This document shows, one piece after another, positions 6,366-9,747 of a stretch of DNA of 9,747 nt. Both the position numbers and the translations under genes were made by a program. The notes below the pieces were generated by a model that saw only the letters and a list, made by a program, of their open reading frames with translations, did not search any database and had not been told where the DNA came from. The DNA is from Treponema sp. (GTDB lineage Bacteria; Spirochaetota; Spirochaetia; Treponematales; Rectinemataceae). Positions within the stretch are counted from its first letter, which is position 1. Each line of letters begins with the position of its first letter. The DNA is taken from assembly GCA_012516755.1 (NCBI GenBank), contig JAAYWE010000194.1, positions 1-9,747 on the forward strand, read 5' to 3'.

Positions 6366-6535
6366 TGGGACTTTATATAGGGTAGTGAAAACTCAAAAAG
6401 CGGCGCCATTCTAGGCAGCCTCCTTCGCTTTCTTTGCATTTTAGGGTCACTTGTAGTATCGCTCTCTGTATCACTGTGAGAAAAGCAAGTAGACTCTAGA
6501 TAAGCTCGGTGCTCTAGTATTCTTAGACCCTAGAA
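6366..6535. other. Intergenic region between converging genes
   Basis: These 170 bp separate the stop codons of the small exported-protein gene (plus) and ygeW (minus). I see no gene. Apart from the terminator candidate at 6395-6420 there is a weak direct repeat GTATCGCT/GTATCACT near 6456-6476 and several CTAG-containing motifs, none convincing as a site. Confidence 0.5.
6395..6420 (-). terminator. Candidate intrinsic terminator of the minus-strand operon
   Basis: On the minus strand GGCTGCC, loop TAGAAT, then GGCGCC forms a GC-rich six-pair stem with one bulged T. It is followed after two bases by TTTTT (6399-6395), then GAGTTTT. It lies about 115 bases past the ygeW stop. The bulge, the gap before the T-run and the distance lower confidence. 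On the plus strand the same stem is followed only by a scattered T/C stretch. Confidence 0.35.
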
Positions 6536-7753
6536 TCAGAAGTTGCCATAAGTCCTCTGTCTGCCTCTAGCCAAGAGGCTCTCGAGTAGCTCAGCCGGCC
6601 GCTCAAATTTACCTAAAAGAATCATCGCCGCGATGATATAGGGCTTAAAGCTCGCTTCGCGATAGGTCGCATCGCGGTAGCGATCGAAGACGCTGGCAGC
6701 AACTTCGCCCGCTGCGCAGGAGACACCCGTTATATCTGCGGGCAAACAATGCATATAGAGCGCCTGTGAGGAATTTGGTGCCGCGCTCCTTGTGAGCTTC
6801 ATCTTTTCTTCGGTGCATTCCCAGTCCTTGAATTTTGCATTGTTGGCGAGAGCTTCTCTTTCGAGTTCTTTCAAGCCTTCTTTATCTCCAGCATGGAGAA
6901 GGGGCACGCGGCGGAGCATAACATCGTATGGCGCCCAGCTTTTGGGATACACAATATTGGCATCTTTGAATGCTTCGTCCATCGAATCGACATATGTAAA
7001 ACTGCCGCCCGAGTCAATTGCTTGCTTTTTAGCCAGTTCGACGACATCAGGGATTAGATCGTATCCCTTTGGATATGCAAGCACAATATCCATGCCGAAG
7101 CGGCTTGCAAGACCAATGATGCCCTGTGGCACGGACAGCGGCTTGCCATAAGAGGGGCTGTAAGCCCAGCTCATCGTGATCTTTTTGCCTTTTAGATTAT
7201 CGAGGCCTCCAAAGTAATGCACAAGGTGCAAAAAATCGGCCATAGCTTGTGTCGGATGGTCGATATCGCTCTGTAGATTGACGATTGTAGGCCTGGAAGG
7301 CAGCACACCTGCTTTGACGCCATCGTCGAGCGCAGCACCGACTTCGCGCTGATACCGATCGCCCTCTCCAAGGTACATATCGTCTCGAATGCCAATTGCT
7401 TCAGTGAGGAAGCTGATCATGGTGGCTGTTTCGCGCACTGTTTCGCCATGGGCGACCTGGCTTTTGCCTTCATCGAGGTCCTGCACATAGAGACCGAGCA
7501 GATCGCATGCAGATGCAAATGAAAAGCGAGTGCGAGTCGAATTGTCGCGGAAGTTCGACACCGCGATGCCTGAGTCCCAGACTTTAGGCGAAATATTGCT
7601 TTCTCTCATTGCGCGAAGGATATCGGCCACGAGGAAGGTGGCCTGGATTTCTGGGAGGGACTTCTCCCACGTCAACAAGAAATCCTTTTTACACATTGCG
7701 ATTTTCTTGCTGCGAAGATCATCTATGAGCTTCTTGATTCTATTTCTATCCAT
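6536..7753 (-). CDS. ygeW: YgeW-type knotted carbamoyltransferase-like protein
   Basis: This 405-residue protein matches the YgeW family along its whole length as I remember it (E. coli YgeW is about 396). It keeps the carbamoyl-phosphate motif STRTR (72-76) inside VFRDNSTRTR-like context, HGETVRETATMISF, GVLPSRPTIVNLQ, HPTQ (166-169), AYSPSYGKPLSVPQGIIGL, IVYPKSWAPYDVM, and HCLPADITGVSC with HCLP at 335-338. The family belongs to the aspartate/ornithine transcarbamylases with a trefoil-knotted fold. Its substrate has long been unsettled, and in gene clusters it is linked to anaerobic purine/ureide breakdown. ATG 7753 is chosen because AAAGGAGA ends eight bases upstream; the open frame goes on to a TTG at 7789 without support. 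It is the last visible gene of the minus-strand operon, 63 bp after the amidohydrolase. A role in moving a carbamoyl group from a ureido intermediate is inference from the family and neighbours. Confidence 0.95.
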   Translation of the reverse strand: MDRNRIKKLIDDLRSKKIAMCKKDFLLTWEKSLPEIQATFLVADILRAMRESNISPKVWDSGIAVSNFRDNSTRTRFSFASACDLLGLYVQDLDEGKSQVAHGETVRETATMISFLTEAIGIRDDMYLGEGDRYQREVGAALDDGVKAGVLPSRPTIVNLQSDIDHPTQAMADFLHLVHYFGGLDNLKGKKITMSWAYSPSYGKPLSVPQGIIGLASRFGMDIVLAYPKGYDLIPDVVELAKKQAIDSGGSFTYVDSMDEAFKDANIVYPKSWAPYDVMLRRVPLLHAGDKEGLKELEREALANNAKFKDWECTEEKMKLTRSAAPNSSQALYMHCLPADITGVSCAAGEVAASVFDRYRDATYREASFKPYIIAAMILLGKFERPAELLESLLARGRQRTYGNF

Positions 7754-7787
7754 TCCAAAAATCTCCTTTAAGAGAGAATCTCCTTCC
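7754..7787 (-). promoter_or_regulatory. Duplicated Shine-Dalgarno before ygeW
   Basis: AAGGAGATT occurs twice on the minus strand, at 7785-7777 and 7768-7760, 17 bases apart. The second copy is correctly spaced for the ygeW ATG at 7753. The first may serve as a ribosome standby site or be a chance duplicate. Confidence 0.5.
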
Positions 7788-7816
7788 AAGATCGAGGCAT
7801 TCTTCTCCCATAATTC

Positions 7817-9178
7817 TTATGCTATTCCTGCCTTTTTGTATAATCGAAGAGCGACCATATTTGCATCTTCTTTTAGCTTCTCCTCGTCGATGCAGACGAT
7901 GCGGCCATTGTCGACCACTATCTTGCCATTGACAATAACCATCTCTGCGGCATGGTCATAGCCGCAGAACAGGAGTGCAGCCGAGGGGTCTGATAGCGAG
8001 CCTGCATATGCAAGTTTGTCGACATTCCAGCAAGCTATATCTGCCAGGGATCCTACTTCGATGGAACCAGATTGCTCCCAACCCAGGATCTCAGCACCGC
8101 TTTTAGTTGCCATCTGCCAGGCTTCTTTGGAAGTCAGGCCGGTAGCACCATAGCGTATGCGCTGCAGCAGCAGCGCCTGTCTTATCTCGCCGAGCATGTC
8201 CGAACTATCATTGGAAGCAGAGCCATCCACAGCAAGCCCCACAGGTACTCCGATGTCCAACATCTCTCTTACGCGGCATATGCCAGAGCCCAGTCTCATA
8301 TTGGACGAGGGGCAATGAGCAATACCTGTTTTGGATTTGGCAAGCGTCTCTAACTCTTCATCATTAAAAAAGATACCATGAGCATACCAAACATCGGCTC
8401 CAAGAAAGCCACAGTCTTCCATGAGCCTAAGAGGGCGTCGGCCATACATCTGGACACAATAATCCTCTTCATCGGAGGTTTCTGCCAAATGAGTGTGCAA
8501 CCTCACTCCATATTTCCTGGCCAGGATCGCCGATTCTCTCATCAGTTCCTCGGAGACCGAAAAAGGGCTACAAGGAGCAAGCGCAACACGCCGCATCGAA
8601 TCAGAAGCTGAGTCGTGGAATTTTTGGATCGTCTGTTCGCAGTGTTCTAGGATTGTGTCCTCGTCCTGTACTACTGAATCAGGAGGAAGCCCACCATCCT
8701 TCTTCGATCGGGACATAGAACCGCGGGTGGCGAGAAAGCGCATGCCGATATCGGATGCAGCCTTAAATTGAAGAGTAGGAATATCTGTTTCAAAACCCTG
8801 TGGATATATGTAATGGTGATCCGTTGAGATTGTGCATCCCGTCTTTATCAATTCTGCCATGGCCAAAAGGCTCGAGACATAGACCGCCTCTTCGTCTATA
8901 CCTTTCCATATTTCATAGAGGTAAACAAGCCAATCGAAGAGCTTGGCGGTCTGCACGGCGGGCAGATTGCGCGAAAGGGTCTGATAGAAATGATGGTGTG
9001 TATTGACTAAGCCCGGCGCTACAACAAGATGCGAAGCGTCGATAACACGAGAACCACAAGGAACCGCGATGTTTTTTGCAATTTGAGTTATCCGATTTCC
9101 TTCCACCAGTACATCGACGCCGCATAGATCTTCAGCTTCTAGTTGAACTACTCGAAGGCAATCCTTTAAGAGGATCAC
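7817..9178 (-). CDS. Amidohydrolase, 8-oxoguanine deaminase / hydroxydechloroatrazine ethylaminohydrolase family
   Basis: The 453-residue protein is a metal-dependent deaminase of the amidohydrolase superfamily. Metal and active-site positions are all visible: HxH at His61 and His63 in NTHHHFYQTL, His230 and Glu233 in THLAET, His267 in YAHGI, and Asp318 in VDGSASND. NTHHHFYQTLSRNLP, LFDWLVYLYEIWKG and VDGSASND are the style of the 8-oxoguanine deaminases (Pa0142 type) often annotated as hydroxydechloroatrazine ethylaminohydrolase; SsnA is more distant. The expected reaction is 8-oxoguanine plus water to urate plus ammonia, in the cytoplasm. GTG 9178 is chosen because GGAGG (9190-9186) lies seven bases upstream and the length fits. 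The open frame to 9226 adds sixteen unlikely residues. Its GTG overlaps the stop of the preceding PLP-enzyme gene (GTGA), so the two are probably translationally coupled. Substrate assignment is by family resemblance only. Confidence 0.88.
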   Translation of the reverse strand: MILLKDCLRVVQLEAEDLCGVDVLVEGNRITQIAKNIAVPCGSRVIDASHLVVAPGLVNTHHHFYQTLSRNLPAVQTAKLFDWLVYLYEIWKGIDEEAVYVSSLLAMAELIKTGCTISTDHHYIYPQGFETDIPTLQFKAASDIGMRFLATRGSMSRSKKDGGLPPDSVVQDEDTILEHCEQTIQKFHDSASDSMRRVALAPCSPFSVSEELMRESAILARKYGVRLHTHLAETSDEEDYCVQMYGRRPLRLMEDCGFLGADVWYAHGIFFNDEELETLAKSKTGIAHCPSSNMRLGSGICRVREMLDIGVPVGLAVDGSASNDSSDMLGEIRQALLLQRIRYGATGLTSKEAWQMATKSGAEILGWEQSGSIEVGSLADIACWNVDKLAYAGSLSDPSAALLFCGYDHAAEMVIVNGKIVVDNGRIVCIDEEKLKEDANMVALRLYKKAGIA

Positions 9179-9747
9179 TTTTGAACCTCCGCATCGAAGT
9201 CTTCGATAAGCGCATCGAGCGCGCATACTTGCTCATGCAGACCGGACCAATAGTTGCGATAATCGCTCCACTGAGCTCGGAGCTCTGGCAGCTCCTTTCC
9301 AAGCTGTTCTATCCATGTAAAATATTTCAGATTGTGCACACGCCGCTTGTCGACATGCGTCATCTCAAAGACATAATCGACCGATAAGCCCTGCAGGCAT
9401 TCATAGTCGCGGTCAGCCTGGCGCTGATCGTATAAACCCCGCTCCTCAGTCAGCTCCGCAAGACGGGACTGATAAAGCTCAATCGAGTCGGTGAACATTG
9501 TGAATACGATATCATCTTCACCCAGTTCATAGTACTTTGCGAACTTTATGGCAGCGATGAGATTTCCCACTCCGGATATGCCAAGCAGATCCAACTTTTC
9601 GACTATGGAAGGATCAGTTCCCACTTCTAAGAGGAGTTTTTGGCCAGCCGGTTCGTTGAAGAGCCTAATGAGTCGAATTGTAAGTTCATCGTCGACTCCG
9701 ACCGCTGCGTCGGTGTCACGAAGATTGTGGATCCAGGGAATATGCTT
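9175..9747 (-). CDS. Fold-type II PLP-dependent enzyme, cysteine synthase-like, C-terminal part (5' end outside window)
   Basis: The frame is open to the right edge, so 190 C-terminal residues are seen; the internal GTG at 9624 is not the start. Visible stretches KHIPWIHNLRDTDAAVGVDDELTIRLIRLFNEPAGQKLL, LDLLGISGVGNLIAAIKFAKYYELGEDDIVFTMFTDSIELYQSRL and RRVHNLKYFTWIEQLGK fit a group of PLP-dependent lyases or synthases related to cysteine and threonine synthase. The GISGVGNL stretch and the TDSIELY segment belong to the late part of that fold. The PLP-binding Lys lies outside the window. The exact reaction is unknown. It sits first among the visible genes of an operon with an 8-oxoguanine deaminase-like enzyme and YgeW, in the place where E. 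coli has ygeX (diaminopropionate ammonia-lyase), but the sequence does not look like YgeX. A role in ureide or amino-acid breakdown is inference. Confidence 0.8.
   Translation of the reverse strand, partial: KHIPWIHNLRDTDAAVGVDDELTIRLIRLFNEPAGQKLLLEVGTDPSIVEKLDLLGISGVGNLIAAIKFAKYYELGEDDIVFTMFTDSIELYQSRLAELTEERGLYDQRQADRDYECLQGLSVDYVFEMTHVDKRRVHNLKYFTWIEQLGKELPELRAQWSDYRNYWSGLHEQVCALDALIEDFDAEVQK

Noticed and set aside
7530..7961. Open frame of 143 codons on the plus strand
   Set aside because: It spans the ygeW start and the amidohydrolase 3' end on the opposite strand; both of these are well supported.

Overview
The window holds two converging gene blocks. The plus strand (about 1-6365) carries membrane transport genes, and the minus strand (6536-9747) carries a piece of a nitrogen or purine catabolism operon. 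The organism looks like an anaerobic, two-membrane (Gram-negative type) bacterium. The iron-type binding protein and a small exported protein both have ordinary signal peptides rather than lipoprotein signals, and YgeW-type carbamoyltransferases are typical of anaerobes and facultative anaerobes. A spirochaete is my best guess from the general look of the proteins. This is an inference that I could not check.

Plus strand. At 2-2628 are two ABC exporter-fold half-transporters joined by an ATGA overlap; the first is cut by the left edge. One has the canonical catalytic Glu after Walker B and the other has Asp there, as expected of a heterodimeric exporter with one degenerate ATP site. The second subunit carries an unusual linker built from a degenerate 24-bp (8-residue) tandem repeat. 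After a 173-bp gap with a good sigma-70-like promoter comes a three-gene FecBCDE-type importer operon (2802-5678): periplasmic binding protein, permease and ATPase. It probably imports an iron chelate, haem, cobalamin or a related ligand. The binding-protein start lies so close to the promoter that its mRNA may be nearly leaderless. The ATPase gene begins with three 12-bp repeats, each holding an in-frame ATG, and ends with a perfect 12-bp inverted repeat inside the coding sequence. A 258-bp gap with hairpins and a second promoter candidate leads to a small gene of unknown function for an exported protein (5937-6365).

Minus strand, read from 9747 down to 6536. First is the C-terminal part of a fold-type II PLP-dependent enzyme. 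It is joined by a GTGA overlap to an amidohydrolase of the 8-oxoguanine deaminase / hydroxydechloroatrazine ethylaminohydrolase family, and 63 bp further on by ygeW, a knotted carbamoyltransferase-like protein. In other bacteria ygeW-type genes sit in clusters linked to anaerobic purine (urate) breakdown. An 8-oxoguanine deaminase would feed urate into such a pathway, so a purine or ureide salvage operon is the best reading.

The two blocks meet in a 170-bp intergenic region (6366-6535) with one weak terminator candidate for the minus-strand operon. I saw no tRNA, rRNA, CRISPR array, transposase or phage gene. I saw no clear case for a wholly new system. The most unusual items are the linker repeat, the hairpin with a duplicated arm at the end of the ATPase gene, the near-leaderless start and the small exported protein.
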